Positions 1 to 10,660 of a stretch of DNA of 64,000 nucleotides are shown here, piece after piece. The notes beneath the pieces were generated by a model that had not been told where the DNA came from, searched no databases, and worked only from the letters and a program-made list of their open reading frames with translations. The translations under genes were made by a program, and so were the position numbers. Positions within the stretch are counted from its first letter, which is position 1, and every line of letters begins with the position of its first letter. The stretch is from Uloborus plumipes (taxonomy: Eukaryota > Arthropoda > Arachnida > Araneae > Uloboridae), in the NCBI GenBank assembly GCA_038373865.1, contig JAXGGA010004709.1, positions 21,302 to 85,301 of the forward strand, given 5' to 3'.

Positions 1-35
1 TCAAGATGGTGAGGAAAGTTTCAGTAAGTTCAGCT

Positions 36-235
36 CAGGCGCGGATCCAGAGTGGGGTCATGGGGATCATGACCCCCCCCCCTTAACCGACCAAATATAG
101 CAAAAAATTGCATTTTTGGGACTTATTTTACGAAAAAACTGCCAAACCACCCCATTTTTGCACAAAAATTGCACTTTGACCCCCCCCCTTTCCGAAAATG
201 ACCCCCTCCTTAACCAGAAGCTGGATCCGCCCTTG
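36..235. mobile_element. hAT-type MITE (GCGGATCCAG family), copy 1
   Basis: Terminal inverted repeats CAGGCGCGGATCCAG and CTGGATCCGCCCTTG enclose 200 bp rich in C and G runs. An 8-bp direct duplication, GTTCAGCT, lies at 28-35 and 236-243, the length expected of hAT transposition. The element has no coding capacity. A near-identical copy with the same flanks is at 1355-1552, because it was duplicated with the host repeat. Confidence 0.85.
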
Positions 236-359
236 GTTCAGCTCGCTCAAAGGAGAAAAAGCAGACATTGATACTCAGTTTTTAATATAAGTAGATGGCT
301 CTTCAACAAATGAATGTTTCAAAATATTACAAGTAGCTAGCGATAAAAATACTATGTAA

Positions 360-661
360 GGCAGGGATTCAAGTGAAACAGGCCATCGCAAATTACAATC
401 GCTACTGGAAATGAATTACATTAGAACATTTCTTGATAAAAACATCGTGACGTCAGCGTGACGTTTGCCTATGAAAAACGAGCTAGATAAAACGTCACAG
501 CCTACTTGGCGAATAAGAGGAGATCGCTGAGTGCTTGTGAGCTCTTATTGGCTCCACCCGTAGTGACGTCATGCCAAGTTAAGTTGATGATAATGTAATT
601 CACTTCCAGTAGCGATTGCAATTCGAAGCGATCGCAGTGCTGTTTCACTTGAATCCCTGCC
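360..661. mobile_element. PIF/Harbinger-like MITE with empty site in the duplicate
   Basis: A 302-bp element begins GGCAGGGATTCAAGTG and ends with its inverted complement. It is flanked by the 3-bp duplication TAA (357-359 and 662-664). The paralogous tandem copy at 1674-1677 reads straight through TAAG with no insert, so the ends are fixed by an empty site. A TWA 3-bp target is typical of PIF/Harbinger. The inverted similarity continues some 70 bp inward from each end. There is no ORF. Confidence 0.88.
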
Positions 662-1024
662 TAAGTCGCCCGCTTATGAGTTTCGTGTTTGATTTAGTTA
701 AGCCTTCATTCAAAATTCTCATTTTCATTTTTATTATTGTTTCATGGCATGGCAACCACGTTTTGCAATGCAAGAATGGATTTCATATTTAATCATTTAT
801 TAGGCTTAATCGCTTTAAACTTGACTACTTATTAATTGATATCTTCGCTAATTAAAATCGTATAATTATATAGATTGAAACTAATGAAGCTTGAAAAATT
901 ACCTATCTATCGGTACCTGGTTCGACTTTCAGTTCATTGGCGTTCAGGAGAAAGAAGCGTGACATAGAAAGATAGTTAGAAAGAAAGATAGTTAGAAAGA
1001 TACTCAGTTTTTAATATAAGTAGA

Positions 1025-2060
1025 CTAGCTGCCAGGGCAGCTAGATTAGCTTCCTGCGGCATGTTGATGCATAACGTCCCCCCTCTCTAACTTTTACCTC
1101 ATTCTGAAGTTTTTATTTGATATAATTTAATGTTCATTCGATTTCAAGACGTACCACGAACGTGGCCCGGCGTTGCACGGGCACTTCGTGCCCTGAAAGT
1201 AGTGAGGAAAATGTCAAGAAACTACTCCCCGCCAAGGCGGCTCGCTAACAGGCGCTTCACGCCTTTACTTTTTTCCTGTATAAAAAAAATCATTCGAATT
1301 ATTGAGATGCTTCGCGCCTTCAAGATGGTGAGGAAAGTTTCAGTAAGTTCAGCTCAGGCGCGGATCCAGAGTGGGGTCATGCGGATCATGACCCCCCCCC
1401 CTTAACCGACCAAATATAGCAAAAAATTGCATTTTTGGGACTTATTTTACGAAAAAACTGCCAAACCCCCCATTTTTGCACAAAAATTGCACTTTGACCC
1501 CCCCCTTTCCGAAAATGACCCCCTCCTTAACCAGAAGCTGGATCCGCCCTTGGTTCAGCTCGCTCAAAGGAGAAAAAGCAGACATTGATACTCAGTTTTT
1601 AATATAAGTAGATGGCTCTTCAACAAATGAATGTTTCAAAATATTACAAGTAGCTAGCGATAAAAATACTATGTAAGTCGCCCGCTTATAAGTTTCGTGT
1701 TTGATTTAGTTAAGCCTTCATTCAAAATTCTCATTTTCATTTTTATTATTGTTTCATGGCATGGCAACCACGTTTTGCAATGCAAGAATGGATTTCATAT
1801 TTAATCATTTATTAGGCTTAATCGCTTTAAACTTGACTACTTATTAATTGATATCTTCGCTAATTAAAATCGTATAATTATATAGATTGAAACTAATGAA
1901 GCTTGAAAAATTACCTATCTATCGGTACCTGGTTCGACTTTCAGTTCATTGGCGTTCAGGAGAAAGAAGAGTGACATAGAAAGATAGTTAGAAAGAAAGA
2001 TAGTTAGAAAGATAGTTAGAAAGATAGTTAGAAAGATACTCAGTTTTTAATATAAGTAGA
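1025..2060 (-). mobile_element. Helitron-like tandem unit, right copy
   Basis: Minus-strand 3' end CTAG (1025-1028), preceded on that strand by a hairpin-forming GCTGCC/GGCAGC, and 5' end TC at 2060, bounded by A (1024) and T (2061) as Helitrons require. An internal 5'-like terminus ends at 1612, also followed by T, so the unit is probably one Helitron inside or next to another. Part 1320-2060 repeats the left copy almost exactly but lacks the Harbinger MITE. No protein coding is recognised. Confidence 0.55.
1355..1552. mobile_element. hAT-type MITE, copy 2
   Basis: Second copy of the 36-235 element with the same ends and the same 8-bp duplication GTTCAGCT (1347-1354, 1553-1560). The shared flanks show it was copied with the surrounding tandem repeat rather than inserted twice. 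Confidence 0.85.
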
Positions 2061-2091
2061 TTACCTTGCACTAGTGTGCTTTTCTGGCCAG

Positions 2092-2142
2092 TAATGAAAA
2101 GGGTAAAAACCCCTCTTCTGAGCAACTGACTGGGAAAAGTAT
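2092..2142 (+). CDS. candidate 51-nt exon (weak)
   Basis: A pyrimidine-rich acceptor (cttttctggccag) precedes 51 nt that are open in one frame (start NEKGKNPSSEQ, entering with one base and leaving with two), followed by the strong donor GTGAGT. The hydrophilic composition is compatible with coding sequence, but a stretch this short can arise by chance and no adjoining exon with matching phase was found. It starts only 31 bp from the Helitron end at 2060. No product is recognised. Confidence 0.2.
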
Positions 2143-2148
2143 GTGAGT

Positions 2149-2720
2149 GGAAATCAAATGCTATTAACTGTTAAAAAAATCAGCATTGCTCTAGTTCATA
2201 TGAAATATGTTAACTTTTGTTTTGCTTCAAACTGATATGTACTGCTTCAAGTGAAAAAGAGTACAATAATGCAATTCGTAATGCGCTTTAAAAGGGACTG
2301 ATTTGCTGCAAATGGAATGCCTCTGAGAAATTCTTAGTGAATTTTCTACAGTGAAACATGTAAGTTAAAAGAAAAATAAGAGCAAAAATCTACAATTGTT
2401 GTTCAAACCATCACACGCTGTAATCTTTTGTTTGTTATCAGTTTTGAAACAAAACGAATATCAAATTCGTTTGCACTTTAGATTTGGTGTTTGTAGATAT
2501 CTATCACGAAAAGAAGGAGAAAATGAGATAAGGGTCTAAAAGTTGTCCCATTTTTAATTCCGAAGGAGAGTGAGACTGATTACTGGAGGTCAGTAGATCA
2601 ACTCGTGTGTCAGTTTATCATGTGATAGCCACATTTTACTCTAAAATTTATTTTTAGTCTTTGACAGGTTTTTAAAACATGATTTGTAATTTCGGCGTTT
2701 CAAAATTGTGAATAAAGCAC
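2149..2720. other. unassigned AT-rich sequence
   Basis: I see no gene, repeat boundary or RNA here. Codon-like stretches are short and interrupted in all frames. Confidence 0.5.
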
Positions 2721-2722
2721 TA

Positions 2723-3154
2723 CAGTCGAACCTCGTTATAATGAACCCCAAGGGACCTTCAAAACCACTTCGTCTCAATCAAATTTGAATCGTTTATTTC
2801 AGAAACCACCCAAGCGACAAAACGTCTAATTTTAAGAAAACATTTATTTCTTCAGGTTAAACTATTTAATAGCGATTACTACAATATTTTCTGAAAGAAA
2901 TATATCTATATATGGATATTTTTCAGTTTAAAATATTGAAATCTTTATCGATTTTTTTTTTCATAAATAACGGTAAAAATACTTTTTCGAACTTTTAGTG
3001 TTTGTCGCTTAGGTGGTTTCTGAAATAAACGATTCATTTAAACCTGTCCGACAAAAAATACACAACAAATAATAGAAATTGGATTAGAAATATATATATA
3101 TTTTTAATCAGTCATTCGTTTTAAACGAGTTTGAATTAACGAGGTTCGACTCTG
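2723..3154. mobile_element. pogo-like MITE with a second inverted-repeat element inside
   Basis: The left end CAGTCGAACCTCGTTAT follows a TA, and the right end carries the inverted AACGAGGTTCGACTCTG. This TIR type is known from pogo/Tigger-class MITEs. Within it, 2786-3037 has its own ~30-bp inverted repeats (CGTTTATTTCAGAAACCACC), suggesting a nested MITE. Non-coding. Confidence 0.6.
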
Positions 3155-3362
3155 TCTTGAACTGAAAATTACGTGCGCAGGTTTTTAGAATTCCAGGGGT
3201 TGATGAAAATGTCTCAAGAAATGAGATGCCAAATCCATATTCAGTTTGGGAATGCTGAAGACCCAAGTAGCATCAATTCATCGGATTTTGCTCGACCGAT
3301 CATCGAACTCCTCGTAAACTGATCCCGTAACGCACGATGACATCGTTCCGATCAGTATCCAA

Positions 3363-3722
3363 GTACGGTTTTCGATGAGCTACTTTTCATCAGAAAGCGG
3401 TATCCTTCCGATCAACTTTCCCGATGAAAATAAGAAGAGGTATATTCCATCGGAAAATAATATCCTTCCGATCAAGTTTCCCGGTGAAAAGTAGCCGAGC
3501 TATATTTCATCGGAAAACTACATCCTTCCGATCAAATTTCCCGATGAAAATATGCCGAGCTGTATTCCATCGGGGAACAATATCGGTTCGATCAAATTTC
3601 CCGATGAAAATTAGCCGAGCTATGTTTCATCGGAAAACTATGTACTTCCGATCAAATTTCCCGATGAAAATATGCCAAGCTACAGATTTCATCGGAAAGA
3701 GGTCGTAATGATCAAATTTTCA
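3363..3722 (+). repeat. 60-bp minisatellite, about six units
   Basis: Units begin near 3363, 3423, 3483, 3543, 3603 and 3663 with the pattern GATGAAAATnnGCCGAGCTA ... CATCGGAAAA ... CCTTCCGATCA. The exact period of 60 (a multiple of three) keeps one frame open as a 20-residue repeat, which I do not take as coding. Confidence 0.85.
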
Positions 3723-3785
3723 GAGGAAAATTTTCCCAATCTCAAATATTTATTAAATATGTAGTGTTGGTCTCATTAATCGTCG

Positions 3786-4010
3786 ATTTGGTTGCGTGGT
3801 GGTAGAGCGTCGGCTTTCCGCGCCGATAATCCAGGTTCGATCCTAGAGTTGGTCGGTCGGCGGATTTACGAGATGCGGAAAATCCTCGGCGCCCGTATCG
3901 TATGATTAAGCGGCATGTAAAAGATCCCTTGGGGTATTCGTTTGGCTTTGAATATCCCTAGGCAAAATTAAATCCTAGTGCTCTTTCGCATCAAGCCCAG
4001 GTGTCTCCAT
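3786..4010 (+). mobile_element. tRNA-derived SINE
   Basis: A tRNA-like head has an A-box-like stretch (GTGGTGGTAGAGC, 3796-3808) and a B box GGTTCGATCC (3834-3843), followed by an unrelated body containing AAAAGATCCCTTGGGG. Pol III promoter geometry plus a non-tRNA tail is the definition of a tRNA-SINE. The exact 3' end is uncertain. It lies between two minisatellites. Confidence 0.65.
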
Positions 4011-4018
4011 CTGACGGC

Positions 4019-4408
4019 CCATCATTGATCCAAATCTTATCGTATTTTGATCCAAAATTCATCGCCACGGAACTACACTGCTCGTATATCTATCCAACTC
4101 GCATCGTATTTTGATCTAAAATTCATCGCCACGGAGTTACACTGCTCTTATATTGTTCCAACTCTCATCGTATTTTCATCCAAAATTGATCCTTAATTCC
4201 TAGCTACGAGCTACACTGCTCGTATATTGATCTAAATCATATCGTATTCATCCTAAATTCATCGCCACGGAACAGCACTGCTCGCGTATTGACCTAAATC
4301 ACATTGTATTTCAATCCAAAATTTATCCTGAATTCAGCGGCACGGGACTGCACTGCTCGTAAATTGCTCCAAATCTCATCGTATTTCGAGCAAAACTCAT
4401 CGGATTTT
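4019..4408 (+). repeat. ~65-70-bp tandem repeat, about six units
   Basis: Recurring segments of the form ATCGTATTTTGATCCAAAAT, TCATCGCCACGGAAC and ACACTGCTCGTATAT are spaced about 60-70 bp apart, each copy diverged by several substitutions. The following 4408-4550 is rich in short CGATGAG and CTCATCGG inverted motifs and probably forms the end of one element that begins near 3270. Confidence 0.75.
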
Positions 4409-4559
4409 GCTGCTCGGACTCTGTTTGACCGATGAGACATATTGAAGCAATTCCCGATGAGAACTCATCGGAATCCGATCATCAGCCGATGAGAATTTCA
4501 TCGGGTTTCGATGAATGGCCGATCATTGGCCGATGAGATTATGCTGATAGGGGATATGT

Positions 4560-5351
4560 TGGGGATTCTCATTCAGAAGTGTGAAGCATTGTCTATGTTT
4601 CTGCACAACAAAGTAGGACGCGTAACTACTTAAAATATTCTTCTACTCACTAAAAGGCAGTTTTAATGCTTCTAGTGTTGTGATTTTAATTAAAAGCCCT
4701 AAAAAACAGATTTTTAAATAGACTAAGCCGTTAAGTTAAGATTATAACTTTTAATTCTAAGCTAGTTATTATGAAATGGTGCTTTTATAGTTTTTCTTAT
4801 CAAGTTATCTAAAGCTAATGAAATAGATAAAACAAGTGATATGACTTCTACTGATTCTTCAGAAGTTTCTTTAAAGCCTGAAATATGTATATGCAACATT
4901 TCTATAATATGTATTATGCTGCATTTATTTTATCCCTTATTTCCTCAATGTAAAGTTAAATCGTTTAGTTTTTAGAGATCGTCCTAAAATGATGTCACAC
5001 TTTGACAAGGAGAAGGGGTGGTTAGCTGCGGAGGAGGAGGGGGTAGGAGGTTACAATAAATGTGACTTACATTTTGGTTCACACAAAAGCAATTTATATT
5101 GCAATATGCTTGTGTATTTTACTGTGACAGGGGAGGGGTAACGTGAATAGTGAAACGTTGAGACAAAGGGATGGAGGGAGCAGGCATGTTGGGGAAAGAA
5201 AAGTATTGTGTCATTTATGCTCATACCCTTATGAAGCTTCTTTTAATATTTGAAATTATTTTCTTTTTGATATAGACATACTTTTAAACGTTATTCAGAA
5301 AAAGAAAAAATACTTTTTTTGTGCAGTTTTTTAAATAAAGGTTCTTTTTAG
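4560..5351. other. unassigned sequence, one exon-like patch
   Basis: The stretch 4793-4884 is open in one frame with serine, threonine and acidic residues after a possible acceptor, but no donor gives a phase matching any neighbour, so it is not called. 5008-5170 is G-rich and unclassified. Confidence 0.3.
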
Positions 5352-5511
5352 GCATCTGAAGAATCTTTTAAGCATCAGTATCCTCAGAGTATTGTGCTAA
5401 GTGTACTGTCTAAAAGTTATAATGATGGATTAATAGCTAGAGAAAGAAGTAGAGCACATGGTGTGTCACGAAGTATACTAACAAGATCATCTACACTGCC
5501 TAGTACCAGAG
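5352..5511 (+). CDS. candidate 160-nt exon, product unknown
   Basis: Acceptor GTTCTTTTTAG precedes 160 nt open in a single frame (53 codons plus one base), ending at AGAG followed by the donor GTACCA. The other two frames contain stops. The encoded peptide starts ASEESFKHQYPQS and is basic and serine-rich towards the end (RERSRAHGVSRS), so it reads like ordinary protein. No phase-compatible partner exon was found, so it may be one exon of a plus-strand gene or a decayed copy. I do not recognise the product. Confidence 0.35.
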
Positions 5512-6627
5512 GTACCACAAAAAATCGGACATGACTAAGTATAATGCTGTGCTGTAAATTTCCCCTCAAATTTTGTTTCAATGCAATCCCCGCATCACAC
5601 AACATCAATGAAAATGAAACGGCCGACTACTGGGCTCAACGTAGACGAGCACTGGATTTCAGTGGCCGACTACAGAATCATTTACTCGTATTAACATATA
5701 GCTTGGATTTTAATATAAAATGGTTTTTATTTCTGAAACAAGAGAGTGAATCTCTATCAAAAAATTATAGCCTAAACTTCTACAGTGTTTTGGTCGTTGT
5801 AATAATTGCTAAAATTTCCAGGTTGACGAAGATCAACAAAAGATCTCCTAGATCCTCCCAACAAAAGATGGCCGACTACTGGTACTTTTATCCTATATTT
5901 AGAACGTAAAACTAATACATTACTTAACATGACCTTTGTTCAAAACATCTTTCAAAGCATAATATCAATGTGAAATTACGACTTTTAACCCCTTATTGGT
6001 TTATTAGTCGAAAAAGAGCTGAATTTTTCTGAAAAATTCAGTTACAGTGGCAATAATAAGGTAAATAGAGAAGATATACAAGTCAAATCTACGTGAACAA
6101 ATGTTTTGTTTTGAAATTAACTGGAAAACATGCTGAAAAGTACAAGGATTTGGTATGTTGAAAAATGTCATCAAAAGTCTTTAGTGCAATATAATTTTGT
6201 ATAAACAGTTTTGAAAGACTGGGGGGGGGGATTCAAAAGTATTCGCAACGGTATTTTAAATAGGTTCATGGTAATATTAAATACACAACGTAGATATGTT
6301 ACTTATGTAAGGACACCGAAGTGATTTTAACGATTTTTTTCGTAACTTATAATAAATATTACATTTAGTTTGCTGAAGCTAACTGCAAATTTTGAAAAAG
6401 AAAAAAAATAAAAACAATTTTGATGCAGTTTTTTAAAAAATAATATTTTCTTATTTAAAATTTTTTAAGAAAGAAGCCACAAATATTTCTAATTAAATAA
6501 AATTTAGAAAAAATAGTATAATACATTTAAATAGAATTTTTACATTCCCCCAAACTCATTAAAACATTAATTTGGAAAATTTTTCGAAGTACTAATTAAA
6601 AAAAGAAACCTTAGTTACCAACTTGTA
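5512..6627. other. unassigned AT-rich sequence
   Basis: No feature supported. GGCCGACTACTGG-like motifs recur near 5625, 5662 and 5868 without further structure. A G10 run lies near 6222-6231. Confidence 0.4.
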
Positions 6628-6635
6628 GTATTGAC

Positions 6636-7362
6636 TAGGGATGCACCGATAAGCAAATTGGCCGACTATCGATTAATCGGCTGAGCCGATTAATGATAAG
6701 GATAATTGTTTTTCTACTACCAATTTTACCATCACTTTTTTATCTCTTATACAATTCCAAGTTTAGAAATAGCAAGTAATTTATTTCTGGGAGAAATTTT
6801 TTTTTCCATTTTCCTAGTTTTCACAGAATACTTTTAATATTTTATCAAATTTCTTAGAACCAATTTTCATATTAGTGTTAATAATACTATTAACACATTG
6901 TTAGTTACGTTAATTGGAAATAAAAATTTATAAAAATAGGAGGGGAGGGGGAGTGTGTGGTGAACACCCTAATTTAGGAGTACTTTTAATTCATATATTT
7001 TAGTAATTAGTAGCAATTTAATTCAATACTTGTATTCTTTGAAAATTAGAGGTTATCTGAAAGCACTGTGCTAAGGAGAAAACTATCGCCACATGAAAAA
7101 TGTTGCATCATTGTCTATGTATATTTATTCAAAAGTAGGAGAATTAATTTTAAAAAATCTTTATATCAACTGTGAGGATTATTATTACTGTTAATAAAAT
7201 TATTCATTATAGTTTCCTAGTGAAAGTATACTTTAAAGAATAATATCTGAAAAAAAAAATTTCAGCCGATTAATCGGCTCAATTTTGCCGATTATTAATA
7301 ATCGGCAAAGTGGCCGATTATGGCTGATTAATCGGTACTGCCGATTAATCGGTGCATCCCTA
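6636..7362. mobile_element. hAT non-autonomous element (GATTAATCGGC family)
   Basis: Ends TAGGGATGCACCGAT and its inverse, subterminal clusters of CCGATTAATCGG palindromes, and an 8-bp duplication GTATTGAC (6628-6635, 7363-7370) identify a 727-bp hAT-type element. The interior is AT-rich with no transposase. Relatives are at 49982-51171 and, as a right-end fragment, at 13610-13757. Confidence 0.9.
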
Positions 7363-7554
7363 GTATTGACCTTATGATTTTATTTCAAATAAAAATTATT
7401 TTTGATTGATCTTTACTTGTCTACAGGGGTTGACTTTAAAAGTCTAAAATGGTTGCATTATTTAAAACAGGCAATACATGTTTTGAATTAACTTTATAAC
7501 TTTAAAGCTTAGTATAATGCAATTGTTTTTACACAAGAGGTTATATAATTTCAG

Positions 7555-7631
7555 GAAAATGAATACATTACCCGATCCAAAGGCGCGCCATATTTCTCCC
7601 AAATGCACGCCCACTTGTCCAGGAGACTATG
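7555..7631 (+). CDS. candidate 77-nt exon (weak)
   Basis: Acceptor TATAATTTCAG precedes sequence open in two frames up to the possible donor GTACGG at 7632. One frame begins ENEYITRSKGAPYF, the other KMNTLPDPKARH. GC content is clearly higher than the neighbourhood, which is the main reason to flag it. No linked exon was found and the product is unknown. Confidence 0.2.
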
Positions 7632-8430
7632 GTACGGGAACCTGATTGCAATTTTCAGTCATGCATTGTTAGGATTATCAAACAATAATTTATCGGGGAA
7701 ACTTTAGAAAAGATAACTGCTCTCCCAAAGGTAGAACTTTTTTGAGATAAGTATTGATGTGTATCGTTTTCATTAATTATCAACAATAAATAAGTAAAAG
7801 TTAAATTGCTTCTATTGTTTAAATGGCTGTTGAAATTATAGCTATGCAAAATAGGTCAGCGTAGATTAATCAATAATTAAATTTGTTTTATTGAACGAAT
7901 TCGTAGAATAATAATATATATTATTACTTTTTTTTTAGTAATAAAAAAGAAATTATATTTTGAGAATGACGAAATTATATGAATTTAAAATATTGTGCGA
8001 AATTTTTCCTACATTAGTTGTGACTACTAAAAAAGAGTGAATTCAGAATTTTTATATTACTATTTTAAAAATGTATTCTGTTGTGAAGGCTTATGAGAAC
8101 AACACCGTAGATTTAATTGACTGACTTGAATTAACTTACTTGAAAACTGTTTCAGATTTCCTTCTCTTCAGTAGAGGAAGTTTGCAAACTACCCTTATAG
8201 CTTGTACGGCACGCATTTTGGAATTTAACCATTTTTTTGTTATGTTTTATCAAATTTTCAGGGTCAGATAAAAGGAACAGCCCAAGGAAAAAAAAAAAAA
8301 CTACGTTTATAGTAAGAATGGCACAAAATTGTAATCTTTCGATGCAAGTTTTCTTGTAGAGTTTAACATGAAGTACACATTGCAATAGGAATTTTTACGC
8401 AAAGTATTCGTGTAATAATACGTGTTTAAG
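7632..8430. other. unassigned AT-rich sequence
   Basis: No gene, repeat end or RNA recognised; homopolymer T and A runs near 7930 and 8290. Confidence 0.4.
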
Positions 8431-9245
8431 GGGAGGGTGTCCCACTTACCAAGTAGTTTTTCCCTATTAGGGTAAGAGGGTCTCCTCACTATGGGGTAAG
8501 TGGGTCCCCTCATAATAATGATTATTTCAAAATGAAAAGCAGTTCTGATAAAGCAATTTCTACGACGAAATGAAAGATAATTATGGAGACCTAGAAGAAA
8601 TTGATGGTTCAGCTACAAAAACTGCAAAAGCTGGTAACTATGTATTTGTAAAACTTGCATCAAAGAAAACCCTAAAGTATTATGAAGTTCTAATTTGAGA
8701 ATATGATACAAATGGAAAAATTACTGCTAAATTTGATAGAAAGAATAGAAATAGCTACACTTTTTATTGGTTTAATGTAAGTGATGTTAGAATTATAACT
8801 GAGGATCATGGAGTCTGTACGCTACTGAGGATGAAATGATAATGTTTCAGCAAACTTCAAATAGAAGCTGCCATTAACTGTTTCCATTTTTTTTCAAACT
8901 ATAAATATATATATATATACTTTTTATTTTACCACAATTGATCTTAATCGACTCTATTATGTTTATTAAACACTTATTTATATGTAAAAGTAAAAAATAT
9001 GCCGAACGGCTTTTAATGAATTTCACAGACAGAATTGTTTTGTATTCCGTTTTATAATTTTCTGCCATACGCATTAAAATAAGTAGATATCTCGTTAATG
9101 GATGCATTTACAAAAAATATTTCCTACTAAAATTTTACATACTTTATCAGGTAGGACCCGAAAACCCCTTTTTAGGTATGCTCGCTTTAAATATAAATAA
9201 ATGGGGGATTTCACACTTACCCCCACTTTAAGTGGTTCCCTCACG
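8430..9245 (+). pseudogene. decayed DNA-transposon remnant with C-terminal-like peptide
   Basis: The outer parts carry GGGGTAAGTGGGTCCCC-like sequence (near 8490) and ACTTACCCCCACTTTAAGTGG (near 9212), resembling degenerate inverted ends. Between about 8555 and 8836 one frame reads through about 90 codons with one stop, including GNYVFVKLASKKTLKYYEV and a second block SYTFYWFNVSDVRIITED. This resembles the tails that follow DDE domains in pogo/jerky-like transposases, from memory of the family. It is clearly non-functional and the class is uncertain. Confidence 0.35.
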
Positions 9246-10153
9246 TCATTTTTTAAAGAATGCGATAGTTAAAAATGTTTAAAGCATTTTTTTAGGAAAT
9301 AATGCTGAACTTGAGTTTAGTAATAATGTTCAAGATAAAATACTTCAACAAGTTTAAACTGTTTTGCTTTAAAATTATTTTATAAGGCTTTACGAACTGT
9401 TCTAAAAAGGGTACCCATTTACATTAACCAACACTACATTAGAAACTACCCAAAAATTTTTATTGAATAACTGAAAGCAAACGTATTATAACGAGAAGCT
9501 TTAGTCAATTCCTTGGAGACATAAAAAATCGTTTATTCTTGCGTTGATCGGTAAACTTTGACCTTGAAAGTAGCATTTTATCTGTTATGATGGTCCCTAA
9601 ATTGTTTTTCGGTCAGATCTTTTGTTCTACTGGCCGTAATGTAATAACCGCTTGGTATCGAGGCTGTTTTTTACCTTCCACACCTAATTAGCTCGACAAA
9701 AGTAGGAGTTCCCTTTGAAAATTCAGACTTTGTGTTTATTTCACTTTGTATATGGCCTCTTATCAAAATTTTACTTACGTAGATTTAAAGAAGACTTTAA
9801 TCGATGCCAGCAAGTATAGTAGTATGAATATTTATGACTTTCGTTTTTTTTTTTTTCTATGACTGTAGCTATATGTAAATTGCTTTTTGTAGTAAGAGCT
9901 CAATGTTGCGAAGTTGCCGTTTAACTATAAAGATACCTAAATTAAACTATGACTTTTAGAGCATTTTTCGGATGATATGAACGGAGCTTTAAAGCCGAGG
10001 AATATATTTTAAAGTGAGTATTAGAGGGAAGCTCGTTTGTCAACTGTGGAGAACCTCTATCTAAGGAAATGATGCATATCTTCGAATCTTTCGTTCACTC
10101 TTACTTTTCATAGTGAGCGTTCTAGTATATACTGTACAGTGTACACATCAGGT
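9246..10153. other. unassigned sequence
   Basis: Nothing recognised beyond poly-T tracts near 9845. Confidence 0.4.
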
Positions 10154-10161
10154 CTTAAAGT

Positions 10162-10652
10162 CAGGGGTGCCCATCCCCCCCAAGCTCAATGGCGCAAATT
10201 CATCCTCAACATTTTTCACAAACATTTTTCACAACCCTCTTGTGTTTTTTTTTCCGACCTCTCTTTTTCATTTTATTTATTTTTTAAAAGATTATTTTTA
10301 ATACAATTTATTTTTTAAAATAATATTTATTTATTATTTTAAATATTATTTATTAATTTTTTTACTTATTATTAATTTTCTAAAAGTACTTATGCGTAGA
10401 ACAGAATCGCTTTTTTTCTCTTCAAGATATTCCAAGCACTCACACACAAAATAAATAAAAAAATATTAATAATAAAGAAATAAAATAACTAATTTAAGTT
10501 AAAAATATTAATTAATGAAAAATTTTTATCAAAAAAAATCAGTAAATAATTTAAATGAATAAGTAAATAAATAAATTAGTTTTAAAAAATCCTCCCCAAA
10601 AATTTTGATGGCGCAACTTGCGCCATAATCCCCCCCCCTGTGGGCACCCCTG
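10162..10652. mobile_element. hAT-type MITE (CAGGGGTGCCCA ends)
   Basis: Perfect 12-bp ends CAGGGGTGCCCA and TGGGCACCCCTG, then subterminal TGGCGCA inverted blocks, enclose an AT-rich core of ATTT-type simple repeats. The 8-bp duplication CTTAAAGT (10154-10161 and 10653-10660) supports hAT mobilisation. No ORF. Confidence 0.92.
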
Positions 10653-10660
10653 CTTAAAGT

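Larger units (their letters stand above)
1..1024 (-). mobile_element. Helitron-like tandem unit, left copy (truncated by window edge)
   Basis: Read on the minus strand, the right boundary (1024) gives a Helitron-type 5' terminus, TCTACTTATATTAAAAAC, and is followed directly by CTAG of the next unit. The same sequence recurs at 1320-2060, so this is one copy of a head-to-tail direct repeat. It contains a hAT MITE, a Harbinger-like MITE and a short GATAGTTAGAAA tandem tract near 965-1000. A second 5'-like terminus ends at 295, so the unit is itself composite. No Rep/helicase coding is visible, so it is non-autonomous. The Helitron assignment rests on TC/CTAG ends and A|T insertion, which are known family traits. 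Confidence 0.6.

Noticed and set aside
3424..3708. 94-codon frame with a 20-residue repeat
   Set aside because: It is the translation of a 60-bp minisatellite; the period is a multiple of three so the frame stays open without selection.
3796..3843. tRNA gene
   Set aside because: A and B boxes are present but the acceptor stem does not close and a conserved non-tRNA body follows, so SINE is the better call.
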